Positions 1 through 6,570 are shown, counted from the first letter of the stretch. The stretch is DNA of 11,959 bases from Clostridia bacterium (GCA_022360735.1 JAKSCF010000372.1:1-11959); one strand, 5' to 3'. The notes: generated by a model from the letters alone, not told the origin. Translations and numbers: made by a program.

Positions 1-578
1 CTGCTTCAAGAAAAATTGTATATATCGATAGAGAATGCAGAAAAGACAATTTTAAAAAGATTAAAACCCACGAAGTTTGGAAAAAGACCATAGGAATCAT
101 TGGTTTAGGTGCAATAGGTAAAGGGATTGCAAAGAGAGCATCAGGTTTTAATATGAGAGTCTTAGCCTGCGATGTTTACCAAGACGAAGCGTATGCAAAA
201 GCCAATCATATAGCATATGCAGATATGGACACCATCATCAAAGAATGTGACTTCATCAGTTTACACCTACCCCTTACGGAAGGAACCAGAAATTTATTCA
301 GTTATGATGAATTTGAAAAAATGAAAGATTCAGCAATCATTATCAATACTGCTAGGGGCGGTGTTATTAACGAAGAAGCCCTTTATGACGCACTATACCA
401 TAACAAGATTGCAGGCGCAGGTATAGATGTATTTGAGGTAGAGCCGCCTGTTAATAAAGCCTTTTATAAATTGGATAATATCGTTATAGGGTCCCATTGT
501 GCGGCATCTACCTATGAAGCCATAGATAATATGAGCATAGGTGCAGTCAACAATTTATTAGAGGGTTTTCAAATTTGA
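1..578 (+). CDS. D-2-hydroxyacid dehydrogenase (phosphoglycerate dehydrogenase-like), 5' partial
   Basis: NAD-dependent oxidoreductase of the D-isomer 2-hydroxyacid dehydrogenase family, interconverting a 2-hydroxyacid and a 2-oxoacid in the cytoplasm. The reading frame is open from base 3 to the left edge, so the gene starts outside the window; the internal ATG at 153 is not the start. The Rossmann motif GLGAIG is at 102-119, followed after the next beta strand by an Asp (VLACD) that fits NAD rather than NADP. The family catalytic triad is visible: Arg in INTARGG (354-356), Glu in VFEVEPP (441-443) and His in GSHCAAST (495-497). The N-terminal part of the catalytic domain is missing because of the window edge. 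It ends 15 bases before the phosphotriesterase-family gene, so the two are probably co-transcribed. The exact substrate (phosphoglycerate, glycerate, a sugar acid) cannot be told. Family confident, function generic. Confidence 0.9.
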   Translation, partial: ASRKIVYIDRECRKDNFKKIKTHEVWKKTIGIIGLGAIGKGIAKRASGFNMRVLACDVYQDEAYAKANHIAYADMDTIIKECDFISLHLPLTEGTRNLFSYDEFEKMKDSAIIINTARGGVINEEALYDALYHNKIAGAGIDVFEVEPPVNKAFYKLDNIVIGSHCAASTYEAIDNMSIGAVNNLLEGFQI

Positions 579-593
579 AAGGCGAGTAAAGCA

Positions 594-1547
594 ATGAAGA
601 TACAAACCATTTTAGGAAAAATAGATAAACACCAACTTGGATATTGCCAATGTCATGAGCACATTTTTCTAAGAAAAGGCTTCTCCTCCCTTTTAGACCA
701 TAACCTATGGATAGATGACTTAGAAAAATCCACTGAAGAATTAGTCCTTTATAAAAACGCAGGAGGGAATGCTTTAGTGGATGCTCAACCCATTGGCTGT
801 GGGAGAATGGTTGAGAATTTAGCCATGGCCTCCCAAAGAAGCGGCATCCATATTATTGCCTCTACAGGGTTTCATAAGCTCATATTTTATCCTAAAAATC
901 ATTGGATACACAGTATTTCCACCGAAACATTTTCCAAAATTATGATGGATGAGATTTTAAAGGGTATGTATTTGGAATGTGACCGGGACTATCCAAAGAT
1001 TCAAAGCGATTATCGTGCAGGGATGATAAAAGCAGCCATTGAATCAAATGGCATCATAGGAAGATATGAAGCACTATTTGATGCAGCAGCCCATTGTGCA
1101 AAAAAAACAGGTGCAGCGATACAATGCCATACGGAAAAAGGTGCATATGGCGTAGAAGTAGTGAAATTTTTCATTAACAAAGGTGTTGACCCAAGAAAGA
1201 TTATTATTGCTCATGTAGACAGAAGAACCGATAACTTAGGCGTACATAAGCAAATATGTGAACTGGGTGCCTTTTTGGAGTACGATACCATTGGAAGATA
1301 CAAATACCATAGTGATGAAGATGAAGTCAAAATCATAAAAGAGATGATCAAGGCAGGCTTTTCTAAACATATCCTTATGGGACTTGACACGACCAGAGCG
1401 CGTCTAAAGAGCTATGGTGCAAAGATAGGCCTGGATTATATCCTGGAAGAATTTATACCCTTGTTGCAAAGCAATGAAGTAAGTGAAAAGATAATGAATG
1501 AAATAACAATAGATAATCCTAAAAGCGTATTATCTATTGAGAACTAA
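594..1547 (+). CDS. Phosphotriesterase-family metal hydrolase, probable lactonase
   Basis: Amidohydrolase-superfamily TIM barrel of the phosphotriesterase-related group. At 317 aa it has the usual family length. The metal ligands can be placed: HxH at residues 21-23 on strand 1, a likely carboxylated Lys146 in AGMIKAA, His179 in QCHTEKG, His207 in IIAHVDR and Asp265 in MGLDTTRA. The downstream YGAKIGLDYIL segment matches the conserved YGGGPGLDYIL-type region of the family. Characterised Firmicute relatives with this layout include lactonases for phosphorylated or free sugar lactones, so ester or lactone hydrolysis is more likely than organophosphate hydrolysis; that choice is inference. The start at 594 follows a GAAAGGCGAG-like ribosome site. 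It lies between two oxidoreductase genes with 15- and 12-base gaps, which supports one operon and a role in opening a lactone made by a neighbouring dehydrogenase. Confidence 0.88.
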   Translation: MKIQTILGKIDKHQLGYCQCHEHIFLRKGFSSLLDHNLWIDDLEKSTEELVLYKNAGGNALVDAQPIGCGRMVENLAMASQRSGIHIIASTGFHKLIFYPKNHWIHSISTETFSKIMMDEILKGMYLECDRDYPKIQSDYRAGMIKAAIESNGIIGRYEALFDAAAHCAKKTGAAIQCHTEKGAYGVEVVKFFINKGVDPRKIIIAHVDRRTDNLGVHKQICELGAFLEYDTIGRYKYHSDEDEVKIIKEMIKAGFSKHILMGLDTTRARLKSYGAKIGLDYILEEFIPLLQSNEVSEKIMNEITIDNPKSVLSIEN

Positions 1548-1559
1548 AAAGGAGGACTT

Positions 1560-2504
1560 ATGAAACTACCAAGTAAAGCTACTCAACCTACAATGTATTT
1601 TATAGGGGTTACCACGACACAGTCGTCCATAATGAAACTTTTTCCATTATGGGCAGAGGCGTTGGGACTCAAAAATACTGTTATCAAAGGAATCGACATT
1701 GAGTTGAATGTTGATCCTGATATTTATAGAGAGGTTGTAAAATTTATAAAAGACGATGAGCTGTCCCTCGGCGCATTGGTGACGACACATAAAATCAATC
1801 TGTATAATGCATGTAAAGACATGTTTGATTATCTTGATCCATATGCTCAAAATTTTGGGGAGCTTTCTTCCATATCAAAAAAAGATGGTAAATTATGCGG
1901 TCATGCTAAGGATCCTATTACCAGTGGGTTGGCACTTGAAACTTTTATTTCCAAGAACTATTGGCACAATGGTGGAGAGGCATTTATATTAGGTGCAGGA
2001 GGAAGCGGTGTTTCAATAGCGGCATACTTAATAGATAAAAAGCACAGCGATAATATGCCGTCCAAAATATATATATCTAATAGAAGTGCAGAAAAATTAG
2101 AAAAAGCAAAAAAAGTTCTTACCCAAATTAACCCTGATGCTGATATAGAATACATTAAGGCACCTGAACCTAAACTTGCCGACAATATTTTAGCATCCCT
2201 TAAAGAGAAATCTCTCATTGTTAATGCTACGGGAATGGGGAAAGATATTCCGGGATCTCCCTTTACGGATAAGGGTGTTTTTCCTAAAGACTCACTGGTA
2301 TGGGAGTTCAATTATCGCGGAGAACTGGACTTTATGAATCAAGCAAGCGTTCAAAAAGACAGTAGAAACTTGTATATAGAAGATGGATGGATTTATTTCA
2401 TACATGGTTGGACACAAGTCATGAGTGAAGTGTTTCACATGGATATCGTAGGAGATTTGTTTGAAAAATGTAAAACCATTGCGGATGAATTGAGGGCTAG
2501 ATAA
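1560..2504 (+). CDS. Shikimate dehydrogenase-like NAD(P) oxidoreductase (AroE family paralogue)
   Basis: Two-domain AroE-fold oxidoreductase of 314 aa, somewhat longer than typical biosynthetic AroE (about 270-290 aa). Conserved parts: a catalytic Lys78 in LVTTHK, Asp118 where AroE has the NTD motif, a dinucleotide-binding ILGAGGSG (residues 143-150), the NR pair at 174-175 after the second beta strand, and NATGMG at 222-227. Divergent parts: the N-terminal substrate loop is GVTTTQSS instead of the usual G-P-x-x-H-S-x-S pattern, and the NTD motif reads KDP. The catalytic Lys/Asp pair is therefore kept while the substrate contacts have changed, so I expect a cyclic polyol or sugar-derived substrate rather than shikimate in aromatic synthesis. 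A GGAGG lies only 4 bases before the ATG, 12 bases after the hydrolase gene, consistent with one transcript. Family fairly sure, substrate unknown. Confidence 0.85.
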   Translation: MKLPSKATQPTMYFIGVTTTQSSIMKLFPLWAEALGLKNTVIKGIDIELNVDPDIYREVVKFIKDDELSLGALVTTHKINLYNACKDMFDYLDPYAQNFGELSSISKKDGKLCGHAKDPITSGLALETFISKNYWHNGGEAFILGAGGSGVSIAAYLIDKKHSDNMPSKIYISNRSAEKLEKAKKVLTQINPDADIEYIKAPEPKLADNILASLKEKSLIVNATGMGKDIPGSPFTDKGVFPKDSLVWEFNYRGELDFMNQASVQKDSRNLYIEDGWIYFIHGWTQVMSEVFHMDIVGDLFEKCKTIADELRAR

Positions 2505-2524
2505 TAATAGAAAAATATGCAATA

Positions 2525-2553
2525 ATGATAAAAAGATTTTAAAAAGATATGAT
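2525..2553 (+). promoter_or_regulatory. Weak candidate promoter before the deoR-type gene
   Basis: The 87-base gap before the regulator holds ATGATA (2525-2530), a 17-base spacer and TATGAT (2548-2553), four and five matches to the sigma-A consensus hexamers. The DNA is very AT-rich, so chance matches are expected. The gap is much longer than those upstream in the operon, which makes a separate promoter for the regulator plausible. Confidence 0.3.
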
Positions 2554-2591
2554 ATGTAACCTATGAGAAAAATGAATAAAGAGGTAATCAA

Positions 2592-3368
2592 ATGGAATCC
2601 AATATAATGTTTGCAGAAGAAAGAAAGGAAAAAATCTTAAATATTGCTAAAAAAAATCAAAAGGTAGTCGTTCCGGAATTGAGCGAGTTGTTTAATGTTT
2701 CTCCTGCGACAATAAGGAATGACTTAAACGAACTTGAAAAAGAAGGAAAGCTTAAACGTACCCACGGTGGCGCAATCTATAATAAGCATATTGGATATGA
2801 GTTAAAGTCGGAAGAAAAGAAGGTCAAGAATGTTGAAGGTAAAATGAAAATTGCTAAAGCTGCATTTGAGCTGATTGAAGATGGCGATATCATACTCATT
2901 GATACAGGAACAACTACGTATCAATTGGCAAAGCTGTTAAAAGATACGAAAAGCGTTACGGTTGTGACAAATGATATTGAGATAGCTTTTATGATGGAGG
3001 AATATGAAAATATAGAACTCATCCTAATCGGAGGTGATCTGAGAAAAGGATTCCATTGTGCAGTGGGTGCTTTTGCAACTCAGATCCTCAGTAGTATATA
3101 TGTTGACAAGGCATTCATAGGAGCCAATACCTATAGCAGTGAAGGCGGGGTTGCAACTCCAAATGCTTCTCAGAGTGAGAACAAAGCAGTCATGATGAAA
3201 TCCGCTGCAAAGAATTATCTTTTAATTGACAGCAGAAAATTTGGAGAAAGATCCTTTGTTAAATTTGCTGACGGAAGTGATTTTGATATGATCATCACAG
3301 ATGATGGCTTAGACGAAAAATATGTGAGTGAATTTAAAGGCACCAACTTGTTTATTTGCAAAGAATAA
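2592..3368 (+). CDS. DeoR-family transcriptional regulator
   Basis: Cytoplasmic DNA-binding regulator of 258 aa, the usual family length. The N-terminal winged helix-turn-helix spans about residues 7-60, with VSPATIRNDLNELE as recognition region followed by the family hallmark K-R-T-H-G-G-A. The C-terminal DeoRC sensor domain shows DTGTTT (104-109), VTNDIEIA, LIGGDLRKG, KAFIGAN and a late LLIDSRKFG, the pattern of the isomerase-like pocket that binds phosphorylated sugars. The start at 2592 has GAGG seven bases upstream; a second in-frame ATG at 2607 is possible but has no comparable site. It follows the three metabolic genes on the same strand, so it probably represses this operon and is released by a sugar-phosphate intermediate. 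That target is inferred from position only. Confidence 0.93.
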   Translation: MESNIMFAEERKEKILNIAKKNQKVVVPELSELFNVSPATIRNDLNELEKEGKLKRTHGGAIYNKHIGYELKSEEKKVKNVEGKMKIAKAAFELIEDGDIILIDTGTTTYQLAKLLKDTKSVTVVTNDIEIAFMMEEYENIELILIGGDLRKGFHCAVGAFATQILSSIYVDKAFIGANTYSSEGGVATPNASQSENKAVMMKSAAKNYLLIDSRKFGERSFVKFADGSDFDMIITDDGLDEKYVSEFKGTNLFICKE

Positions 3369-3394
3369 AAAAAAGTAAGTGTATAGATGAATAT

Positions 3395-3438
3395 AAGCAA
3401 AAAACAATGATATAATAGGAGTTGTTTTTTGCTTTTTT
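3395..3438 (+). terminator. A/T-stem hairpin with T run after the regulator gene
   Basis: A perfect 13-bp inverted repeat, AAGCAAAAAACAA (3395-3407) and its complement (3422-3434), has a 14-base loop and is followed by four more T bases. It sits 27 bases after the stop codon of the DeoR-type gene. The stem has few G/C pairs, so it would be a weak intrinsic terminator. Its loop contains a promoter -10 element, listed separately. Confidence 0.5.
3408..3416 (+). promoter_or_regulatory. Extended -10 promoter for the HAD gene leader
   Basis: TGATATAAT is a perfect extended -10 element (TG-N-TATAAT). The -35 position, about 3388-3393 (TGAATA), is poor, which is usual for extended -10 promoters. 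Transcription would start near 3423, inside the right arm of the overlapping hairpin, and produce a leader of roughly 140 nt before the HAD phosphatase gene. Confidence 0.5.
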
Positions 3439-3440
3439 AA

Positions 3441-3540
3441 ATGGGCAGTTTCGAAGACGAAATCAAAGATTGCTGTTAGGTCAACTTAGGGCTGGCTACC
3501 CGTGGCCGCCCTGAATACGGAGTATAAAGAGTGATTATAC
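3441..3540 (+). ncRNA. Predicted structured 5' leader with pseudoknot, unknown family
   Basis: This segment is clearly richer in G and C than the surrounding intergenic DNA and can fold locally. GCAG(T) at 3445-3449 pairs with ATTGC at 3469-3473 and encloses the hairpin TTCG/CGAA (3450-3453 with 3458-3461). A strong hairpin at 3486-3514 pairs TTAGGGC plus GGC with GCC plus GCCCTGA, with one bulged T at 3493. Its loop bases CCGT (3500-3503) are complementary to ACGG at 3517-3520, giving a possible pseudoknot. A last hairpin pairs GTATAA (3522-3527) with TTATAC (3535-3540), 11 bases before the ribosome site of the HAD gene. Pairings are read by eye; no energies or covariation were computed. It does not match the TPP, SAM, FMN, purine, lysine, glycine, T-box, c-di-GMP or M-box motifs I know. 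It could be a cis-acting leader or a small RNA. Confidence 0.45.
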
Positions 3541-3551
3541 ACTTGAGATAT

Positions 3552-3559
3552 AAGGAGGG
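3552..3559 (+). promoter_or_regulatory. Ribosome binding site fixing the HAD gene start
   Basis: AAGGAGGG lies seven bases before the ATG at 3567. An in-frame GTG at 3531 lies inside the last leader hairpin without a ribosome site, so the ATG at 3567 is the start. Confidence 0.85.
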
Positions 3560-3566
3560 AAAATAT

Positions 3567-4397
3567 ATGTCATACAAAATGCTCGTAAGCGACATAGATG
3601 GAACATTACTCAATTCAAATCATCAACTGGATGATGCAATATGCGATGCAGTAGAAAAAGCAGTGGAAAACGGTAAAATAGTAGTACTGGCAACAGGACG
3701 GGAGTATTGCGGTGCAGCACACATTATAGAAAAATTAGGATTAAATACGCATTTGATCTGTAGTAATGGTGCAACCATAGTGGATACCAAAACAGGAGAA
3801 GAGGTTTATAGTAAACTCATTAGTAGAGATAACGCATATAAGATCATTAAAGCATGTGAAAAAAATAAAATATACTGCAGACCCAACATAGATGGTGTAT
3901 TATATGTTCATTTTGATGACCCCCATTATACTTTTTACACCACAATGTTTGGTGATGACTCTACTAAAAATATTTGTGGTTATTCTGATATAGCGCCATA
4001 TATGAAAGAAGGGTGTGCGATTGACCAACTTTCTATTACTGTCTTAGAAGATACCAATATCAATGCCTTCCGAGAAGATATTAATGGTTTGGGTGTGACG
4101 CTTATTGCATCCAATCCGGTTTCATATGATATAATAGCTGAGGGCACTTCCAAAAGTGAAGGGGTAAAATTTTTAGCAGAAGCTTATAATATTTCACCTG
4201 AGGAAATAATAGCAGTTGGGGATAACTACAATGATATTTGTATGATTCAATATGCCGGTTTAGGTGTGGCAATGGAAAATAGTGTTGATGATGTGAAAAA
4301 GGAAGCAGACTTAACATGCCCCAGCAATGATGACCACGGTGTTGCAAAACTTATTGAGAACATTTTACTAAAGGATATGGTTTCGACAAATGAATAA
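3567..4397 (+). CDS. Cof-type HAD-superfamily phosphatase
   Basis: Haloacid dehalogenase-like hydrolase of subfamily IIB (Cof type), 276 aa, the usual length, cytoplasmic. All four motifs are visible: nucleophile Asp9 and acid/base Asp11 in SDIDGTLLN, Thr43 in LATGR, Lys196 in GTSKSEG, and the Mg-binding GDNYND at 218-223. The cap domain occupies roughly residues 85-185. Members dephosphorylate sugar phosphates, pyridoxal phosphate or other small phosphorylated metabolites; the substrate cannot be deduced. It has its own predicted promoter and a long structured leader, separate from the preceding operon, so expression is probably controlled at the RNA level; that is inference. It converges with thiC and shares a terminator with it. 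The start was moved from a GTG at 3531 to the ATG with an AAGGAGGG site. Confidence 0.92.
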   Translation: MSYKMLVSDIDGTLLNSNHQLDDAICDAVEKAVENGKIVVLATGREYCGAAHIIEKLGLNTHLICSNGATIVDTKTGEEVYSKLISRDNAYKIIKACEKNKIYCRPNIDGVLYVHFDDPHYTFYTTMFGDDSTKNICGYSDIAPYMKEGCAIDQLSITVLEDTNINAFREDINGLGVTLIASNPVSYDIIAEGTSKSEGVKFLAEAYNISPEEIIAVGDNYNDICMIQYAGLGVAMENSVDDVKKEADLTCPSNDDHGVAKLIENILLKDMVSTNE

Positions 4398-4432
4398 CAT
4401 AAAAATAAAACAGTTAATATAAATATGTATGA

Positions 4433-4472
4433 AAAGGGTACCGTATCACTTTATTGTGAGACAGTACCCTTT
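4433..4472. terminator. Bidirectional intrinsic terminator between HAD gene and thiC
   Basis: AAAGGGTAC (4433-4441) pairs perfectly with GTACCCTTT (4464-4472). The stem continues with short GT/AC and TCAC/GTGA helices broken by two mismatches, closing on a TTTATT loop. It sits between convergent genes. The arms supply a T tract in either orientation (CCCTTTCTC on +, CCCTTTTC on -). Confidence 0.65.
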
Positions 4473-4498
4473 CTCTATACTTCCCTGAACAGCAAAAT

Positions 4499-5806
4499 TT
4501 AATCTCTCAATATATTAATATCCTCACCATTTAGAACCTTATTAAGGTTTCTGACGGCGCACATTTTTCCACACATGGAACAGGACTTTTCATCTTCCGG
4601 TTTTGAACTGGCACGATAAGCTTTTGCTTTGTCAGGATCAATAGCAAGTTCAAACATTTTATCCCAATCTAACTGTTGGCGTGCATAACTCATCTGATTA
4701 TCCCATGATCTGGCATCAGGTATTTTTTTGCCGATATCACCTGCATGTGCTGCAATTTTACTGGCGATGATGCCTTCTTTCATATCTTCTAAAGTCGGCA
4801 ATCTAAGGTGCTCGGCCGGTGTAACATAGCATAAGAAATCAGCACCGCTTGCTGCGGCAATAGCACCCCCAATAGCACCGGTAATGTGATCATAACCGGG
4901 TGCTATATCCGTAACAAGAGGGCCTAATACGTAGAAAGGAGCACCGTGGCAAAGTCTTTTTTCCAATAACATGTTGGCCTCTATCTCATTGATTGCCATA
5001 TGACCGGGCCCTTCAATCATAACCTGCACGTTTTTTGACCAGGCTCTTTTTGTTAACTCTCCTAAGACGATGAGTTCCTTCACTTGGCTGGCATCCGTTG
5101 AATCTGCTATTGCGCCTGGTCTGCAAGCATCTCCAAGGCTAATAGTAATGTCATACCTTGCACAGATATCCAGTAAATCATCATAATATTCATAAAAGGG
5201 GTTTTCTTTTTGATTCAACTGCATCCAAGCAAACATCAAAGAACCGCCTCTGGAAACTAAGTTCATTAATCTTGGATTCCGTCTAAAAGTATGAGCGGTT
5301 TCTTGATTAATGCCTGCATGGATGGTAACAAAATCAACCCCATCCTGTCCATGCTTATCCACCACATCTAAAAACTCCTTAGCAGTAATATCCTTTAATT
5401 CCTTTTCATAAAAGCCAAGAGCATCATAAACCGGAACGGTGCCGATCATAGCTGGAGACATTTTGACTAACTGTCTGCGAAATTCTTCGGTCTTACCGTA
5501 GTTGCTTAAATCCATAATGGATTCAACATTCATATCAATAGCTGTTTGAGCTTTCTGCAACTCATTCTCAATATCGTAACAGTCTTTTGATATGCCCAGA
5601 TTAACGTTAATCTTTGTACGAAGACCTTCGCCAACGCCTTCTGGGTTAATATTTTTATGATTTTTGTTTGCCGGAATAACAACCGTTCCTTTTGCAATGC
5701 GGTCCATTAAGACTTGTTCCGATATTTTTTCTTTACCGGAAACGGTCTTCATTTCATCGGTGATAATGCCTTTTTTTGCGGCATCCATTTGTGTCGTGTA
5801 TTTCAT
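4499..5806 (-). CDS. thiC: Phosphomethylpyrimidine synthase ThiC
   Basis: Radical SAM enzyme that rearranges aminoimidazole ribonucleotide into hydroxymethylpyrimidine phosphate (HMP-P), the pyrimidine half of thiamin; cytoplasmic. The 435-aa form lacks the N-terminal extension of longer ThiC proteins. It starts [13 protein letters not shown], typical for the family. Diagnostic segments include [56 protein letters not shown] and the C-terminal cluster motif Cys409-x2-Cys412-x3-Cys416. That spacing differs from the CX2CX4C of classic ThiC, and is probably a clade feature. The ribosome site AAGGAAG precedes the ATG. It is second in a riboswitch-controlled operon, 63 bases after thiW. Rejoining of HMP-P with thiazole needs ThiD, ThiE and a thiazole source, none present here. 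Confidence 0.97.
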   Translation of the reverse strand: MKYTTQMDAAKKGIITDEMKTVSGKEKISEQVLMDRIAKGTVVIPANKNHKNINPEGVGEGLRTKINVNLGISKDCYDIENELQKAQTAIDMNVESIMDLSNYGKTEEFRRQLVKMSPAMIGTVPVYDALGFYEKELKDITAKEFLDVVDKHGQDGVDFVTIHAGINQETAHTFRRNPRLMNLVSRGGSLMFAWMQLNQKENPFYEYYDDLLDICARYDITISLGDACRPGAIADSTDASQVKELIVLGELTKRAWSKNVQVMIEGPGHMAINEIEANMLLEKRLCHGAPFYVLGPLVTDIAPGYDHITGAIGGAIAAASGADFLCYVTPAEHLRLPTLEDMKEGIIASKIAAHAGDIGKKIPDARSWDNQMSYARQQLDWDKMFELAIDPDKAKAYRASSKPEDEKSCSMCGKMCAVRNLNKVLNGEDINILRD

Positions 5807-5807
5807 A

Positions 5808-5826
5808 GTACACTTCCTTTCTTTTT
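5808..5826 (-). repeat. 19-nt ribosome-site repeat, thiC copy
   Basis: The sequence just before the thiC start is identical over 19 bases to that before thiW (6373-6391). It contains the AAAGGAAG ribosome site. The copies sit one base (thiC) and two bases (thiW) from the start codon. Confidence 0.8.
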
Positions 5827-5869
5827 GTGATATCTGTTCATGTATAGCTAAAATTATTAAGAGCTGTAT

Positions 5870-6370
5870 TTAGCAGTTAAGTTTTCTTTGTGTGATGATC
5901 TTTTTAATGGTTGTAAATTCAAATATGATAAGTGCTGCTAAAGCACCTACAAAGGAACTCAACATAAAAGGAATGACAAAAGCAAAGACAGCAGTAGACT
6001 TTCCCATGAATAAAACGGCTACCGGATATGCGAAAAGGGCACCTATAAGACCAGTTCCGATAACTTCGCCTATAAAAGCCAAATAGGTTTTGGAAAATTT
6101 CTGATATAAAATACTTGCCAACAATCCACCAAAAAGACTACCGGGAAAAGCCAGTAATGTGCCTAAACCAAGAAAATTCCTGATGACAGAAATAGAGAAT
6201 GCAGTCATAAGCGTATAAAGCGGTCCTAATAGGATTGCAGAAATAACATTGATAAGATGTTGCCATGGATAGCATTTTGCAACACCTACCGGTACGGCAT
6301 AAGGACTTAATACCACACCTAAAGTAATCATCAAGCTGGATAAAGTTAATTTTTTAGTATCCAATTTCAT
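5870..6370 (-). CDS. thiW: ThiW, ECF transporter substrate-binding (S) component, probable thiazole uptake
   Basis: Integral membrane protein of 166 aa, the size of energy-coupling-factor S components. About five or six hydrophobic stretches can be seen, including LSSLMITLGVVLS near the N-terminus, LINVISAILLGPLYTLMTAF, LAFIGEVIGTGLIGALFAYP and FVIPFMLSSFVGALAALIIF, with a lysine-rich cytoplasmic tail. The segment PVGVAKCYPWQHLINV is characteristic of the ThiW family. ThiW is assigned in the literature to import of the thiamin thiazole moiety, mainly from TPP riboswitch control and gene context, which this locus repeats. The energising ATPases and EcfT are not in the window, so a shared ECF module elsewhere is expected. 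First gene of the operon; AAAGGAAG precedes the ATG. Its pairing with thiC suggests the cell makes the pyrimidine and salvages the thiazole. Confidence 0.9.
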   Translation of the reverse strand: MKLDTKKLTLSSLMITLGVVLSPYAVPVGVAKCYPWQHLINVISAILLGPLYTLMTAFSISVIRNFLGLGTLLAFPGSLFGGLLASILYQKFSKTYLAFIGEVIGTGLIGALFAYPVAVLFMGKSTAVFAFVIPFMLSSFVGALAALIIFEFTTIKKIITQRKLNC

Positions 6371-6372
6371 AT

Positions 6373-6391
6373 GTACACTTCCTTTCTTTTT
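6373..6391 (-). repeat. 19-nt ribosome-site repeat, thiW copy
   Basis: Identical over 19 bases to the segment before thiC (5808-5826), covering the ribosome site and most of the spacer. The sequences outside this block differ. Confidence 0.8.
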
Positions 6392-6396
6392 ACACT

Positions 6397-6422
6397 AAAA
6401 AAGACAATCCAACGGGATTGCC
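6397..6422 (-). terminator. Intrinsic terminator of the TPP riboswitch expression platform
   Basis: Read on the minus strand, GGCAATCC and GGATTGTC form an 8-bp stem with one G-U pair and a CGTT loop, followed directly by six T bases. It lies between the aptamer and the thiW ribosome site, the standard position for TPP-dependent premature termination. Confidence 0.88.
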
Positions 6423-6452
6423 TAAATAGCTATACAAATACTTGAACTATAT

Positions 6453-6541
6453 GCTTCCCTCCGCTGGTACTAACCAGATCAGGTTAATAGGGTCAAAGAA
6501 TACAGTTCTTTATCTCAGCCGGCATGTACCAGCCCCCCTAG
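6453..6541 (-). promoter_or_regulatory. TPP riboswitch aptamer (THI element)
   Basis: On the minus strand the conserved elements come in the right order: AGGGGGGCTGG at the 5' side, CTGAGA (6513-6518), GACCC (6490-6494), ACCTGATCTGG (6474-6484) and TACCAGCGGAGGGAAG (6454-6469). P1 can form from ATAGCT before the G run and AGC-A-TAT after GGGAAGC, with one bulged A. Thiamin pyrophosphate binding is expected to favour the downstream terminator and switch off thiW-thiC. The 7-mer at 6540-6546 is also complementary, as RNA, to 6425-6431 just before the terminator, a possible alternative pairing in the ligand-free state. Confidence 0.96.
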
Positions 6542-6570
6542 CTATTCTATATAAATTTTAATTTGTGTAT

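Noticed and set aside
153..155. ATG at 153 as start of the hydroxyacid dehydrogenase
   Set aside because: The same frame is open to the left edge and upstream codons encode the GLGAIG Rossmann motif, so the gene is truncated by the window.
1958..2591. Minus-strand open frames opposite the AroE-like gene
   Set aside because: They are antisense shadows of a well-conserved coding region, without recognisable domains or ribosome sites.
3531..3533. GTG start for the HAD phosphatase
   Set aside because: No ribosome site precedes it and it lies in a leader hairpin; the ATG at 3567 has AAGGAGGG at good spacing and gives a standard Cof N-terminus.
5847..5874. GCTAAA/TTTAGC hairpin between thiW and thiC as a terminator
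   Set aside because: The stem is only six mostly A/T pairs with a 16-base loop and no T run, so termination is unlikely.
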